Origin: Dama dama
Lineage: Eukaryota; Chordata; Mammalia; Artiodactyla; Cervidae
Assembly (NCBI RefSeq): GCF_033118175.1
Contig: NC_083710.1
Span: 43,369,501 to 43,433,500, forward strand
DNA length: 64,000 nucleotides
Reading direction: 5' to 3'
Shown here: positions 1 to 10,920 of the stretch, in pieces
How positions within the stretch are numbered: the first letter of the stretch is position 1
Layout of the letters: every line of letters starts with the position of its first letter
Notes under the pieces: generated by a model
What the model saw: the letters and a program-made list of their open reading frames with translations, nothing else
Told to the model about the DNA's origin: nothing
Database searches by the model: none
Made by a program: the position numbers and the translations under genes

Positions 1-852
1 CCACGCTAGAGAGGAGGTGGTTCTCTTTACAGAGATTCATCCTGCTGTGTTTTATATTTAGATATTTTTTTCAGAAGTGAAACTATTTAAATTTACCAAC
101 TTATTTTTCATCTAGTTTTTCTTTGAAAACTTGCTGTTGTTTCTATCTTTACAATCTTTATCACTTCTTTCATTGAGTTTTAAATGATCACTTACAAATG
201 TTCCAATTCATGGCAAGATGATATGTACTTAAGAGAATATGTGGGTTAGTATAATTTTAGAAAACAGATTTGCATCCTGAAGTATACAAAAATTTCAGGA
301 GATATTCAAATGATATTTCTAAAAGAACACAACAAAAAAATCTATTTGAATATAGTATTCGTCACATACATTGGGGTATGTGTAAGAGCTTCCAGAATCA
401 GGGATGAAGCTATATAGCATGTGTTATGAATTAGTATAATTTTCAAAATTTTAAAAATACAAAACAACACTGTATATTACTCTATAAAGGTGTTTGATAA
501 CTATAAACTACCAACAAGATCATTGTCTCAATAAGAAAAAATATTCTCAATATATTTGGCCAACTGTGAACCATCCATAATAAAAATATCAATTAATAAA
601 TAACAAGTAAGAAGAGATTTTTTTTGGCCAAAGAACTAGAACTAAAATAATTGGTTACCTTTTTCTTTAAATTACCCAGTCTCAATCAATGAAATAGATA
701 TCCACAGACTTTCAAAAATGCTTGAGACTATATTTCAAAAGTTTTTCAAGATTTCTGAATTCATTTAACTTACTGAGGAGATTTATGTCATTTCCTTAGT
801 GACTCAGTACTCTGGAACAGCATCTAGTTTATCAGAATATTCATTAGGGAGT
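1..852. other. Unassigned AT-rich intergenic DNA
   Basis: No repeat family, splice structure or coding frame is recognisable. Composition is AT-rich with short A and T runs. It ends at the target-site duplication of the first Bov-tA SINE. Confidence 0.6.
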
Positions 853-870
853 GCTTTTGACACAAGAAGC

Positions 871-1096
871 TTCCAAGGTGGCATAGTGGTAAAGAAGCTG
901 CCTGCCAATGCAGGAGACATGAGAGACATAAGAGACGTGGGTTCACTTCCTGAGTTGAGAAGATCCCCGGGAGGAGGAAATGGCTGTGCACGCCAGTATT
1001 CTTTCCTGGAAAATTCCATGGACAGAGGTGCACGGCGGGCTATAGGCCATGGGATTGCAAAGACAGTTGGGCTGTATTGAGCAGCTGAGCATGAGC
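871..1096 (+). mobile_element. Bov-tA SINE
   Basis: The tRNA-Glu-like head (a diverged 'gtggcatagtggtaaagaa' and a B-box-like 'gggttcacttcc') is followed by the BovA tail ('ccagtattctttcctgg', 'attccatggacagagg', 'gggctataggcc'). Near-identical direct repeats of about 18 bp flank it, at 853-870 and 1097-1114, sharing 'ttgacac' and 'aagaagc'. These are the target-site duplication of an L1/BovB-type retrotransposition. Open frames on both strands through here are SINE sequence, not genes. Confidence 0.93.
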
Positions 1097-1114
1097 GCCT
1101 TGACACTAAGAAGC

Positions 1115-2850
1115 ATAAAGCAAAAAATTCCAAAGAATTATCTGGAAGTTTTGTTTGTAAATAGTTTATTGCCAATTAAAGGGAGTGTGCTTTTTCAACT
1201 GAACTGAAATCAAAACACCTTTACTGATCTCATGTTCTTTTAAAAATATATTTAATCATAATCAGAGCTTTTGGTTATGAGTCAAAATTAGGTGTTGGTG
1301 CTCTGTAAAAATGTTACAGAAACAGCTTAAAAGAAAATAATCACTAAAATAATTTTTTAAGTGACATATATAATTAAATATTCTAAGCAATGCCATATCA
1401 TTGTACCCCTTGTGAATTAGAGTTTCTTGTTGACTACTATCAAAGTTATTCATCAAGATTTATTTTACATACTTTCTTTCCCCATTAATTCTGAAAATCT
1501 TATAAAATATTTGTGATAGGAATTCAGTCTCTCCAAACATTTCAAAAGACTACAGTAGGTTCATGGAAGGAGATGGTCTCCTGTTAATTAAATACTGCCC
1601 AAGAAATAATGAAGATCAGTCTCACATTTTTACTTCTTTGGATTTAATATAAAGTTAAGTTTATAAATAATTTTCTTTAGAAGCTGTTATATTCTAGCTG
1701 TTGATGTTGCAATGATTACTTTAACAAGATAAAATTGGAGAGTTAAGAAAACAGAAAGCAGCAGCATTCGTTACAGTTTTAATGTACCATGCAGAATGAA
1801 GAAAATATTTTTCAAGGAGAAATAGGATCACTAATCAATTTTTAATGATGATGTTCAATTAACTTATGAAACTTCAAAACTATGTTGATTAATTTTTCAA
1901 ATTATTAAAAAATACGTATTTATCCATATCTGGCTTGGTTTCTACTGTATAGGCTATCAATTGGTAAAATAAGCAAACAATACATGACTTATTTATTGGT
2001 CATGCAAACACTAGCAGTTGTGAAAAATCCATATAAATGGATGGAGATATATATTTAAATATTTATATATATTTAAAACTTCTGAATGCCTTCTATTTAT
2101 TTTTTCCTCAACTGATTTGCACAGACAATACCATGACCATAATACCTATAGCACAAAAGTTCTACCACTTCTATTTTTCTTTAAACAATCATACAATTTA
2201 AATTGGGCTTAAAAAGAAACCTTGTGTTAAATTTAAGGCATATGTTCAAATATTCCACTGGCGTATCATTTTAAAGGGTATTATAAAAGCAAGCAGAGAG
2301 CTCATTGTTTATTTATGTAAAATGGGGATTATATCCCTGAAATAATGTCCACTAGACTTTGCTCAAAATGATGGCAAGAAATCAGTCACTTTAGTTTCAG
2401 TGTTGCTCTCAGAAAACAGGTTGCCTAATGTTAAACTGTTATTGAGTGAACTGACAAAGTAAGTGAAATTCTTCACAGGGTTCTCAAAGGAAAAAATATG
2501 TCTGTATTCTCTTCCACATTTAATAAACATTGAAGTTAAACTTATGTAATTTAAATGTTTAGCAAGTGTACAGTTTCACAGTCTAAAATATCAAGTATTT
2601 CTACTTGGATAGACTTGAATCAATTGAATAAAGTAGCATTAGATTTTTTTTGTTTATCAATGCATAGATGTATTTGGTTAATAAAAATTGTAAGACATAA
2701 CCACTTAGTAATGTATTAGATAAAACTGGCTCTATTGGAGAAAGAGATAATGAAAAGGACCTTTGATGAATAAAGCCTTATTATGAACTCACCTAGAGTT
2801 CTAATATTCTAAATTAAGACATGTGTAACACTCTTGTGTGGGGACCAAGC
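1115..2850. other. Unassigned AT-rich intergenic DNA
   Basis: About 1.7 kb without a recognisable repeat or gene. There are A/T runs and a small 'atatatatttaaatatttatatatattt' type patch near 2045-2075. No coding frame longer than about 65 codons is supported. Confidence 0.55.
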
Positions 2851-3045
2851 CGGTTCAGTCATATCTGACTGTTTGTGACCCTAAAGACTGTAGCCCATCA
2901 GGTTTCTCAATCCATGGGATTCTACAGGCAAGAATACTGGAGTGGGTTGCTGTGCCCTTCTCCATGGGACTTTCCCAATTCAGGGATTGAACCCCTGTCT
3001 CACTTCTCCTGCATTGGCAGGCAGGTTCTAGATTAGCACTAAAGT
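2851..3045 (-). mobile_element. Bov-tA SINE, antisense
   Basis: Reading the minus strand gives the tRNA-like head (from about 3045), then the BovA tail ending near 2851. On the plus strand the antisense landmarks are 'gttcagtcatatctgact', 'ccatgggattctacaggc' and 'caagaatactggagtggg'. The 67-codon minus-strand frame here is SINE sequence. Confidence 0.92.
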
Positions 3046-3376
3046 TGACAGGTACCATAAGTAGTTGTCTTTAAGTATCTGAGAAAAGTGACAAACCTGG
3101 ATGTGAGTCAAAACAATTTCTTAAGTACTACAAATAGAACCAAGGAAAAAAATACCTCATCAATTATATCTCTTCTTTTATATACGTCATTGAAAAGTTA
3201 AAGCAAAAATCAAATATTGGATTGTTGTGCTAAGAGGAAATTCAAATTTCTGGAAGAGTAAAATGCCATATGAATTCCCACATTGCACCTCATCTTTTAA
3301 GTATATATATTTTTAATCTCCATGTCATATTTGCCACTAGGTTTGGTGTTCCTCTCATTAAAAGGATATTCAGATG
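3046..3376. other. Unassigned intergenic DNA
   Basis: Short AT-rich stretch between two ruminant SINE/LINE fragments. Nothing recognisable. Confidence 0.5.
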
Positions 3377-3462
3377 TTGTTGTTCAGTCGCTAAATCATG
3401 TCTGACTCTTTGCGACCCCATGAACTGCAGCATGCCCTGTCTTTCACTATCTCCCAGTAGAT
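3377..3462 (-). mobile_element. BovB 3'-end / BovA fragment, antisense
   Basis: The segment carries 'ttgttgttcagtcgctaaat', 'tgactctttgcgacccca' and 'actgcagcatgcc'. This is the antisense of the BovB 3' terminus that BovA SINEs share. At under 90 bp it cannot be assigned with certainty to BovB rather than BovA, though the words after 'gcatgcc' fit the BovB tail better. Confidence 0.8.
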
Positions 3463-4424
3463 GTGTTTAAATCCAGTGAGAATCAAAGTAGGGTTAAAAA
3501 ATTCACTGCTTAGATACTCTTAATGATTTCCATATTAAGTGTACTAATTTGATAAAACTTTGTTTTTAAGATTTGTGTCAGCACTTGAAAAAATGTTTTT
3601 CTAATATGCAGAGTTGATGTGATAAAAGTATTCAAATAATCTTAAAAGCACACTTGTTGGTCAAAGATGACAAAGATGGGGTAGCATCTTCATGTGAAAT
3701 CTCTAAATGTTCATTATCCTTTGGGTGAGTCAAGAAGAACACAAATGAATGAATCGATATGCAATGGACATATGGATTTATTTTGTCAATCTAGAAGCAG
3801 AGTCCTATATGTTCCTGATCTTTCATAGAGTAATAATTTTGAGTCAGACAACATTTTTTGGAAACAAATATAACCTGTTAGATACTCTTTTATAGAAAGT
3901 TTATGTTCCTGTTGTATGTTAAATAACACATTAAGTTTATAGTGATATAACTATTAAAACTACTAGTAATATTATGAAGAGTTTCCATATTTAATAATGA
4001 AAACAATAATACATTGTCTCATGGATTGAAAATGTTTGTTTTATAACTGCATGGAGTGAATAAATAGGACAAAGTCAGTTGCTGCTTACGTTCAGAAAAC
4101 CAGTGGTAACATGGATATTTATTGGCAAAAGGGTAAGTATTAAACAGACATGAAGTGAAATCTTTTTCTCTGTCACTTTCTGGGGAATACAGCACTATCT
4201 GCTGCATTTAAAGATTAGTCTTAAATGGAATACTTCTCACTGTGGTTATATACGCTGCTTCCTCTGAGACAAGGCTAGGAAAACCAGATAAAAACAGACA
4301 AAAATAATCTACTGACATTAGTAAACACGTGAAAGGAAAATGAATTGTGGTGACTGCATACTTTAACAATGGCTGTGTCAAATTTTCCACTTCAACTCTC
4401 TTACTTAAAGTAAGTCAAAGAAAG
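3463..4424. other. Unassigned AT-rich intergenic DNA
   Basis: No recognisable element or gene. The short minus-strand frames between 4019 and 4390 have no features of a real protein and no splice context. Confidence 0.55.
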
Positions 4425-4570
4425 ACAAATATGTGGCATCACTTATATGCGGAATCAAAAAAAAGGGTACAGATGAACTTATTTACAAAACAGGTGTAAA
4501 ATCACAGACGTAGAAAACAAACTATGGTTACGAGGGGATAAGGTGAGGGGAGGGATAGATTGGGAGACTG

Positions 4571-4720
4571 GGATTGACATATATACACTACCATAGATAA
4601 AATAGATAGCTAATAAAAACCTGTTGTGTAGCAAAGGGAAATTGGAATTGATATATACACTATTATAGATAAAATAGATAACTAATAAGAATCTGTTGTG
4701 TAGGAAAGGGAACTCTACTC
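4571..4720. repeat. Internal tandem duplication within the L1 tail
   Basis: A block of roughly 75 bp ('gattgacatatatacacta...cctgttgtgtagcaaaggga') is followed at once by a second copy ('gatatatacactattatag...ctgttgtgtaggaaaggg'). The copies differ at several positions, so the duplication is not recent. Confidence 0.85.
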
Positions 4721-4778
4721 TGTAATGGCCTATATGCGGAAAGAGTCTTAAAGAAAAAAGAATGGATTCATGTATGTG

Positions 4779-4862
4779 CATATATATATACATATATATA
4801 TTTGATTTGATATATGATATATATATATGATTTGATATATATATATATATATATATATATTT
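4779..4862. repeat. (AT)n microsatellite
   Basis: Imperfect AT repeat broken by 'tttgatttgatatatg' units, inside the L1 3' tail, where such expansions are common. Confidence 0.95.
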
Positions 4863-4935
4863 GATTCACTCTGCTGTATACCTGAAACTAAAACTATGTT
4901 GTAAATCAACTATACTTCAATAACAATTTTTAAAG

Positions 4936-6610
4936 AGAGCTGTTAAATAAAACAAACAAAATTATATTAAATGATTAAGACATTGCAGACCTGTAGTGTG
5001 CTTTTTTTTATGGTTCACTCTATTGTAATGGGATGCTTTCTTGGGACAAATATCAAAAAAAAAGAAAGTTCCTCAGAATTCTAATGTATCTTAAATTAAG
5101 GAATCTTTCCTTTTAATCTCTTGAGTCCTTTCCTGGCAAAATTACTGCTCAGTTTCAGAATGATACATGTCATTTCCAAACTATTCCTTCAATTATCTGG
5201 AATTAGCTTCTCATGTAAATATTTTTTTGAAGTAAAAAATACATGCTAAAGGTTAATTAGCATTGTGATTTTTTTGCAGTACAAGATCTAGGCCATGTGT
5301 AAAATCAAGAGGATTAAAAATTATATACCTTGTGTCTATCTAATGATTGTCAAACATCTAAAACCATTAAAGATTTTTTTTTTCATTTGCTAGAGGTGAT
5401 GCATCAAGTAAAGGGAAAAAGTACATTTCTGCACAGTTTGAAAAAAAAAAATTTATTTTTAGAAGTAAAAGGCAAAAAGGATTTAAAGTTTTTCATACAC
5501 TGTAGATGTCCTTACATGAAGAAGGTAAATAAATATACTCATTTATGATGCTGTGCAAGGCATCAAATAAAGACTTCAGCTTACCCATTACTGGGCATTC
5601 TTAATTCTACTTTAATTAATATGCTGAAACTGGGAACTGCTATTATGTAAAATCTTCCTTAACCACTCCAGCCAGTTTAGCCTCTTACTGAACTATTTCA
5701 GTAGCTTATTCTTTTTAAGAGCATATTAAAAATAATCTCATGATGTCAAAATATACAGTGACCATCTCTACATCTGTTCTCATCTCCTTCCCTCAGGCAT
5801 TTCCCTGCCCCCCAGGTTTTTCCCTTGATTTAACCAATTTTCATCTTTCCTCGCTAGCATTTCTGCAACACTTTTTCTCACCACTCCATATGCTTAGGAA
5901 GCCTTCCAGATTACACTCATCAAACTATTGCAGCCTCCTCCATATAGCCTCAAAAAGCAAGCTTCTCAGCCAAACATTCCAGTCATGACCTTTTACAAAT
6001 CTCTATTTTTTCTATCTATGTTAAATTGTCTATTTCTTTTTCTCCCTCGGGGCCATCACACCTTATATCAGAAATTTATTATTAATCGATCGCAAAAGGT
6101 TTCATAATTTATTTATTATAAAGCTTATGAATGAATGATTATCTTTAATCATAACAACTCATTATGCCCTAATAACATAGTGAAGGTGATAACACTATTA
6201 CCATATTAATAGAATGATCTCTGATTATTTTTAATGTCAGCTATAGTTGTTCCACTAAGGAGAAGATAAAATATGTGAAAACATATGTGTAAATCCTTAT
6301 ACAAAATGTGTTTTAGATTTAGATACACTTCTTTAAAACATACAAATCAATCTCAAATTATAAAGTAAGGAGAAGAAGCCAGAAATTCAAGGTCAAAAAA
6401 GTACTTTACATATTCGTGAACTGAATTTAGGTCACCTAAATCTTTTTGAAATTGTTCTCATTATGAATTTATGCCATGAACTAGGAATCAGATCAATTGT
6501 ATGCCATATTTTAAAAGTATTTGTCATATACTCATGTAGTCCTTCTTATTTCTTCACATGAAGATGGGCAATAAGCATAGAAGATCTATTTTTTCCCCCT
6601 GTGTGTAGTT
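4936..6610. other. Unassigned intergenic DNA, partly pyrimidine-rich
   Basis: No gene recognised. The 5735-6060 part is rich in C and T ('ccctgccccccaggtttt', 'cagcctcctccatatagc') and reads a little like an eroded L2 3' region, but the match is too weak to annotate. The 82-codon frame at 5740-5988 has no recognisable features. Confidence 0.5.
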
Positions 6611-6611
6611 C

Positions 6612-6760
6612 AACACACACAAGCCCTGGGGCAAGTCTTTTATATGTCTAACTTCAGTTTTCTCATTTAACAGAGACGGTAATGATTTCCCTGCTTACCC
6701 CAGTTGTTTAAGATGTTTCAAGTATCAAATGAGATAACATAAAAACATCTTTATAAAAAC
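6612..6760 (+). mobile_element. MIR SINE, diverged
   Basis: The order 'ggggcaagtcttttatatg', 'ttcagttttctcattt', 'gtaatgatttccctgctta' and 'caaatgagataacat' follows the MIR core ('gcaagttacttaacctc', 'cagtttcctcatctgta', 'ataatagtacctacct', 'taaatgagttaatac'). Heavy divergence fits an old mammalian-wide element. Confidence 0.6.
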
Positions 6761-6784
6761 TAAAAAATTAAACCAATAATAAGA

Positions 6785-7680
6785 TATCACAGCTCACCTA
6801 TTAGAATGGCCCAAATCTAACATAGAAGACTGGCAAGGTTGTGGAACAAGAGAGACTTTTATTCATCGCCGGTGGGACTGCAAAAATGGTACAGCCACTT
6901 TGGAAGGCAGTTTGGCTGTTTCTTAAAAGGCTCAATATACTCTCACCATGAGATTCAGCTATTAGCATTTGCCCAAAGAATCTGGAAACACATGTCCTCA
7001 CAAAAACCTCCTGAAGATTTTTATGGTAGCTTTACTAGCAATTGCCAAAACTTGGAAGCAAGATGTCCTTCAGTAGGAACTGAACTAAGATGTCCTTCAG
7101 TAGGTGAATGGGTAAATAAATTGCTATATCCAGACATCAGAATATTATTCAGAACTAAAACCAAGTGAACTGTCATGCTATGAAGAGACATGGAGGAAAC
7201 TTAAATGCATATTACCAAGTGAGAGTAGCCCGCCTGAAGAACCACATGCTAAATGATTCCAACTAGATGATGTTTGAGTAAAGGAAAACTATGGATACAG
7301 TAAGAAGGTCAGTGGTTGCCAGAGGCTGGAAGTTGGGCAGTTGGATGGGATGAACAGGTAGAGCACAGAGGATTTTTAGAGAGGTAGAAATACTTCATGT
7401 GATACTATCTATAATGATGGGCACATGTCTTATACTTTTGTCCAAACCCACAGAATGTACAACCCCAGGAATGAACCATAATGTAAACCACAGCCTTTGG
7501 GTGATGAAGATGTATCAATGCTTATTCATCAATTGCAGTAAATGTACCCCTTTGGTAGGGAACATTGATAATAGGTGAAGCTATGTATGTGTGGGGGTGG
7601 GGTATATGGGTAATCTCTGTATCTTCACCTCAGCGTGAGCTTAAAATTGCTCAATTTAAAAATAAATAAATAAAATTATT
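6785..7680 (+). mobile_element. Old L1 LINE, ORF2 C-terminal end plus 3' UTR
   Basis: The first part is the decayed end of L1 ORF2: 'attagaatggcccaaatct', 'ggtgggactgcaaaaatggt', 'ccactttggaaggcagtttg' and 'aattgccaaaacttggaagc'. An L1M-like 3' UTR follows ('ggttgccagaggctggaag', 'accctgtaat'-like to 'cagcctttgggtgatgaaga') and ends in an A-rich tail at about 7655-7678. A 'agatgtccttcagtagg' block occurs twice (about 7060-7105), a local duplication. The frame is broken and no protein is made. Subfamily is uncertain. Confidence 0.88.
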
Positions 7681-7691
7681 CACCTGCATAA

Positions 7692-8245
7692 GAAACAAGT
7701 GAGGAAAGATCTCAATGACCCAAATGACCACCATGGTATGATCACTCACCTAGAGTCAGACACCCTGGATTGCGAAGTCATGTGGGCCTTAGGAAGAATC
7801 CCTATGGACAAAGCTAATGTGGGTGATAGAATTCCAGCTGAACTATTTCAAGTCCTAAAAGATGATGATGTTAAAGTGTTGCACTCAATATGCCAGTAAA
7901 TTTGTTCTTCAGTTGTTGTTGTTGTTTTTAATTTACTTAATATATTGAAGGATACTTGCTTTGCAGAATTCTGTTGTTTTCTGTCAAACCTCAGCATGAA
8001 TTTGGAAAACTCAGCAGTGGCCGCAGGACTGGAAAAGGTCAATTTTCATTCCAATCTCAAAGAAAGGCAGTGCCAAAGAATGTTCAAACTACCACACAAT
8101 TGTACTCATCTCACAGGCTAGTAAAGTAATGGTCAAAGTCTCCAAACTAGGCTTCAACAGTATGTGAACTGAGAACTTTCAGATGTTCAAGCTGGATTGA
8201 GAAAAGGCAGAGGAACCAGAGATCAAATTGCCAACATCAGAAGCT
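7692..8245 (+). mobile_element. BovB LINE internal fragment, split by an L1 tail
   Basis: The flanks of an insertion carry the BovB RT region: 'gatcactcacctagagtca', 'gtgggccttaggaagaatc' and 'ttgcactcaatatgccag', then, after the interruption, 'tttggaaaactcagcagtgg', 'caggactggaaaaggtca' and 'agaggaaccagagatcaaat'. Both ends are truncated, including the 3' end. That is unusual for ordinary 5'-truncated retrotransposition and suggests later deletion or rearrangement. The translation contains stops and frameshifts. Confidence 0.9.
7913..8002 (-). mobile_element. L1 3'-tail fragment nested in BovB, antisense
   Basis: BovB sequence is interrupted between 'caatatgccag' and 'tttggaaaactc' by about 90 bp. 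The insert reads 'tttacttaatatattgaagg', 'cagaattctgttgttttctg' and 'tcaaacctcagcatgaa', an antisense L1 3'-tail pattern also seen at about 56.97 kb. A short 'aatttg' repeat occurs on both sides. Confidence 0.7.
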
Positions 8246-8993
8246 AAGATAAATGCAGTTTCATCTCAAAGCAGTGGAGAAATTAAAATATTTCTTAAAC
8301 TCAAGTTTGTTCTAAATGTCTATGAGTCTACGATATTTAGATAACAGCATAAGCTGTCTTCATAGTGAGGTGAACACTATTCACAAGGATTTTAGTACAC
8401 TATGTCTTTTGCTGCAGAGTTGTGGGGACAATGCCATGTTCATAAATTCAGTGACATAGTCAATGGAATGTTCACAAATGAACTACGGTGAAGAGGTGAA
8501 AGAATGGCAAACAGTGTGAATATGAAAGGAAAGCCGGAATCTTTTCTGTTCTGAGTTGTTAGTTACTTAGAATCAGAAAATGTCAGCAAATAAAATGCAA
8601 AGGCATAAAGCCAAATGAATAAACTAAAAGTGGCCCATAGCCTGACCCCCAATATATGACTAAGTAAATATATCAAATGCAAACCTCACTGCCTAACTTA
8701 CAGACCTAACTTATTGAAAGGAAAGGAACAAGGCAGGAAGGTTATCTCAAGAGCTTTTGATCTGATATTAGCAAAGTGAGGTTTAAAGTTTAAAGTATAC
8801 TATAAATTCTCAAAGATGAGACAGATTCCGAGATACGTTAATTGAATATACAAGTTATACTCAAATAGTAGTGTGAATTTAAGCTCTTATAATACTAAAG
8901 AAAACAAAGATAATTTATTCTCATATATGTATGCTTATTAATTGATAGATGGGATTCTTTTTCGTGATATCAAGTTAATCAAGGTATTTAAAG
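8246..8993. other. Unassigned intergenic DNA
   Basis: No recognisable element or coding frame in about 750 bp. Confidence 0.5.
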
Positions 8994-9175
8994 CTGCGTT
9001 GTCAAATATTGTTGCTGCTAGCAATAGGTGTCTATTTAAATTTAATATAACTTAAACAAAATTAAAAAATGATTTCCTCACTCACCCTAGTCACACTTAA
9101 CAGTGCTCAGAACCATATGTGTCTATTGTATAGGTTAGCTAAGATAGAAAACATTTTCTTTTTTGAACAGCACTG
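8994..9175. mobile_element. hAT (Charlie-type) miniature DNA transposon
   Basis: The ends are diverged inverted repeats: 'ctgcgttgtcaaatattg' on the left and 'ttttgaacagcactg' on the right, both resembling the 'cagtgctgtccaata' terminus of a common mammalian hAT miniature element. Internal words fit too: 'ctatttaaatttaatataac', 'gatttcctcactcaccctag', 'acacttaacagtgctca'. The 8-bp target duplication is poorly kept (about 5 of 8). It is non-autonomous with no transposase sequence. Confidence 0.72.
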
Positions 9176-9514
9176 CTTTAGTGTAACATAGTTTTCCCAA
9201 ATATTGAGGCGCAAATTCATGTTTCACAATTGATAGGGCCGTCCAAACTCAGAGATAAGCTCAATATATAGTATAATAATAGCAAATGCAATATAAAAAC
9301 AAAGAATACACATACAAATAAAATGTAACAACTTCTTTATAATAAATGCTATCAAAACTAAATCTAAATGTTTTGATATCAAAGATTTAACTTGATCATT
9401 TTATTTTTTACCTGTTAGACTTTATTACAGACTTACACATTTACAGGCTAGTGGGAGGTCATGGGGTGGGTTGGGTGCCCCTTACATCCTGGGACACTGG
9501 CATATATTGCTGTT
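9176..9514. other. Unassigned intergenic DNA
   Basis: About 340 bp with no recognised family. It includes a G-rich patch ('gtgggaggtcatggggtggg') near 9450-9475. Confidence 0.5.
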
Positions 9515-9605
9515 TTTAAGACTCGTGCCATTTACTAGTCTCTGTTCATTATCTTTGTAACCCTGGTATCCAGCAGGCATTCAGTACATGGTTGTGAAGT
9601 GAGGG
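9515..9605 (+). mobile_element. L2 LINE 3' end, eroded
   Basis: 'tctctgttcattatctttgt', 'aaccctggtatccagcagg' and 'cattcagtacatgg' follow the L2 3' terminus ('tttgttcactgctgtatccc', 'cagcacctagcac', 'gctcaataaatg'). The fragment is short and diverged. Confidence 0.5.
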
Positions 9606-10314
9606 AGATTCTCATCCAGTTCTAACAGGAAATCAGTCAGCATCTGCTTTAACACTTATGCTGGCAAGAGATTTGCCACCTCATAAGAGAAAGCATTCCA
9701 TTTTTAACAACTTAGAAAGAAGTGTCTTCATTACAAGAAAATCCAAATTTACCTGCTTATATAACTCCCATTAATCCTACATTTTATCAGATAAAGTTTG
9801 AAAGAAGTTTATTTCTTTTTCCAAGTATTTCCTTTGAAATACTTGCAGCTGACTGCCACACTTAACCTACCAACTCTCCTCATAAGGTATTATTTCCAGA
9901 TATTCCTTGGTTCTTTTCTAACTTTGCGTCTCTCACAGATCAATGTCCAGAACAATGTATTAACCACCAAGTGTTCTGATCAGCACAGACGACTGTGGGG
10001 ATTTCTTCCACAGTTCTGTGCAGTGAACTTCTATTCAGGATGCCCAAGGTTCCATTAGTTTTTCTTGGCATTCTCATCACAAGATGACTCATAGTCCACT
10101 TACAATCAGCTAGGAGTTCCTGTCTTTAAGATGAGATGTCAAACCATGACTCCTTCGTCCTTGGTTCTTCTAGGCGATTTCTTGTGTTTAAGAGGAAGAC
10201 CTTATTTCACGTTGTTAACTTAAGCATGCTGTTTCCATTAGTCAAGATTTTGACTTGTGTCAAAAGCTTTGATTGTGTCAATCATCTAATACATTAGCTA
10301 TCAATTCACATTTA

Positions 10315-10395
10315 TGTTGAGTGCAAATATGATAAGCATAACCTGTATGTGTACATCAAAATCATTGACAAAAATCATATCAGGGTAAATGCCCA
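10315..10395 (-). pseudogene. Remnant of the L3/CR1 reverse-transcriptase core
   Basis: On the minus strand the conserved N-D-x-D spacing and the hydrophobic run before FADD can be followed, but the catalytic aspartate pair is lost. This is the most diagnostic 80 bp of the relic. It has no coding capacity today. Confidence 0.65.
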
Positions 10396-10489
10396 TATCA
10401 TAACACCAGAGACTTCTTGCTAATATGATATTCACATCTACCATTTTTGATCACTTATGATAGTTTAACAACCACACATATATAACTCA

Positions 10490-10640
10490 TAATAGCTCTT
10501 TAATATACTATCTCTGTTTTATAGAGAAAAATAGAAAATGTGAATGATTTCCTCAAAAGAAAACTGTGCCAGAGCTGAAATTCCAACTGGGATCTTTTCA
10601 CTCTAAGTCTGCCTTTTATCACAAGGCATTCATTCCCCTC
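10490..10640 (-). mobile_element. MIR SINE, antisense, inside the L3 relic
   Basis: 'ctgttttatagagaaaaata', 'gaaaactgtgccagagctga', 'attccaactgggatc' and 'ctctaagtctgcc' follow antisense MIR ('ttttacagatgaggaaact', 'agtggcagagccgggatt', 'cgaacccaggc', 'ctgactccag'). It interrupts the L3 match, so it inserted later. Confidence 0.62.
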
Positions 10641-10920
10641 AAGTATAGCTGGATTCCCTTAGACCATAATACCTGGAACATGATTACCTCTTCTTTTCCC
10701 TAAAATATATCTAATAAAGACTGTTGAAGCCATGCTGACATCACCGGTTTATTTCTATAGCATTCCAGTAAGCTGCCAACCTACTTCTTCAAAATTAAAA
10801 ATGAAATCTTTTTGGCATACTTGCTTTTGTATGTATTTCTAAGTGATTGCATTTCTTTTCCTAATATTTTGTAACATACTCAATTTTCCATTCCATACTT
10901 TTCTATGGAGTGTCAAATCC

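Larger units (their letters stand above)
4425..4935 (+). mobile_element. L1 3' UTR (cetartiodactyl type)
   Basis: The order of landmarks fits the tail of an artiodactyl L1: 'gtggcatcacttatatgcgg', 'gatgaacttatttacaaaac', 'agaaaacaaactatggttac', the 'gtagcaaagggaa' block, then 'cactctgctgtatacctgaa' and 'gtaaatcaactatacttcaa'. It is 5' truncated to untranslated sequence, so no ORF2 remains. It carries an internal duplication and an AT microsatellite expansion. Confidence 0.85.
9620..10920 (-). mobile_element. L3/CR1-type LINE relic, antisense
   Basis: A long, very old CR1-clade LINE lies on the minus strand. Left-side landmarks match the L3 3' region: 'gatttgccacctcataagag', 'catttttaacaacttagaaa', 'ggtattatttccagatatt', 'gatcaatgtccagaacaa'. 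Further right come 'tgatcagcacagacgactgt' and 'cagctaggagttcctgtctt'. Reverse-translating about 10,315-10,390 gives a chain like MIFVNDFD...VMLIIFA, which matches the CR1/L3 RT core pattern NIFINDLD...IKFADD. The part beyond about 10,640 ('gaagccatgctgaca') still fits but is weaker. A MIR lies inside at about 10,490-10,640. All frames are destroyed. A single L2 or MIR cannot explain the ordered matches. Confidence 0.75.
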
